Shown: positions 12,877 through 12,977 of the stretch, in pieces
Position numbering within the stretch: position 1 is the first letter of the stretch
How the letters are laid out: every line of letters begins with the position of its first letter
Assembly: GCA_031266495.1 (NCBI GenBank)
Contig: JAISAX010000578.1
Location: 1 to 12,977 of the forward strand
Source: Opitutaceae bacterium
GTDB lineage: Bacteria > Verrucomicrobiota > Verrucomicrobiae > Opitutales > Opitutaceae
Length of the DNA: 12,977 nt
Direction of reading: 5' to 3'
Translations under genes and position numbers: made by a program
The notes under the pieces: generated by a model
The model's input: the letters and a program-made list of their open reading frames with translations, nothing else
The model's database searches: none
Told to the model about the DNA's origin: nothing

Positions 12877-12977
12877 CCGTTCCCGCCGCGAACGTCGCGG
12901 CTCCGCCTGCGCAGCGGCGGGCGTCGCCAGGGGAGCGGACGACGCGGCGGCCGGCCCGGCCGGTGAACCGTCAGCCG

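Overview
The window is GC-rich DNA from a Gram-negative bacterium. The combination of a VPE-type PEP-CTERM surface protein with a LamG-like fold, a short pseudopilin with a C-terminal 'DGHV' segment, secreted glycoside hydrolases, a divergent AraC-type regulator and many dispersed palindromic repeats most resembles the Verrucomicrobia, probably Opitutaceae. That taxonomic call is inference from gene content; there is no rRNA or other decisive marker here.

Left part (1-5599), housekeeping, very GC-rich. The 3' part of a short-chain polyprenyl (farnesyl/geranylgeranyl) diphosphate synthase enters from the left edge and carries a 21-C homopolymer inside its reading frame. A small unrecognised protein follows (936-1415). 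Facing it on the minus strand is a probable operon: a DUF502 membrane protein, a RecO-like repair protein with a glycine-rich insert, and a large PD-(D/E)XK nuclease / XPD-type Fe-S helicase fusion. Two unrelated long inverted-repeat elements lie here: one between recO-like and the helicase gene, and one inside the helicase coding sequence, where it is translated as an extra loop.

Middle (5600-10728), accessory. A 335-bp non-coding stretch holds three strong hairpins, two of them tandem copies with a compensatory base-pair change. Then comes a four-gene minus-strand operon, in transcription order: PEP-CTERM/LamG surface protein, pseudopilin, secreted clan GH-A (GH39-like) glycosidase, and a sialidase-like BNR/Asp-box protein. 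This looks like a self-contained glycan-processing locus without SusC/SusD. Upstream of the first gene are a 12-bp direct repeat spaced 41 bp apart and a perfect 8-bp-arm inverted repeat, good candidates for operator sites.

Right part (10731-12977). Between the operon and a divergent AraC-family regulator lies a wrecked toxin-antitoxin module. A UPF0175-type antitoxin gene is split by a 164-bp, exactly centred, imperfect palindrome whose ends each read TAAGGAGGCTATGAAA, and the following DUF3368/PIN-type toxin survives only as about eight codons. The AraC regulator (11249-12277) probably controls the glycan operon. The window ends with lspA (signal peptidase II) on the minus strand, whose frame stays open to the right edge.

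No tRNA, rRNA, CRISPR array or intact transposase was seen.
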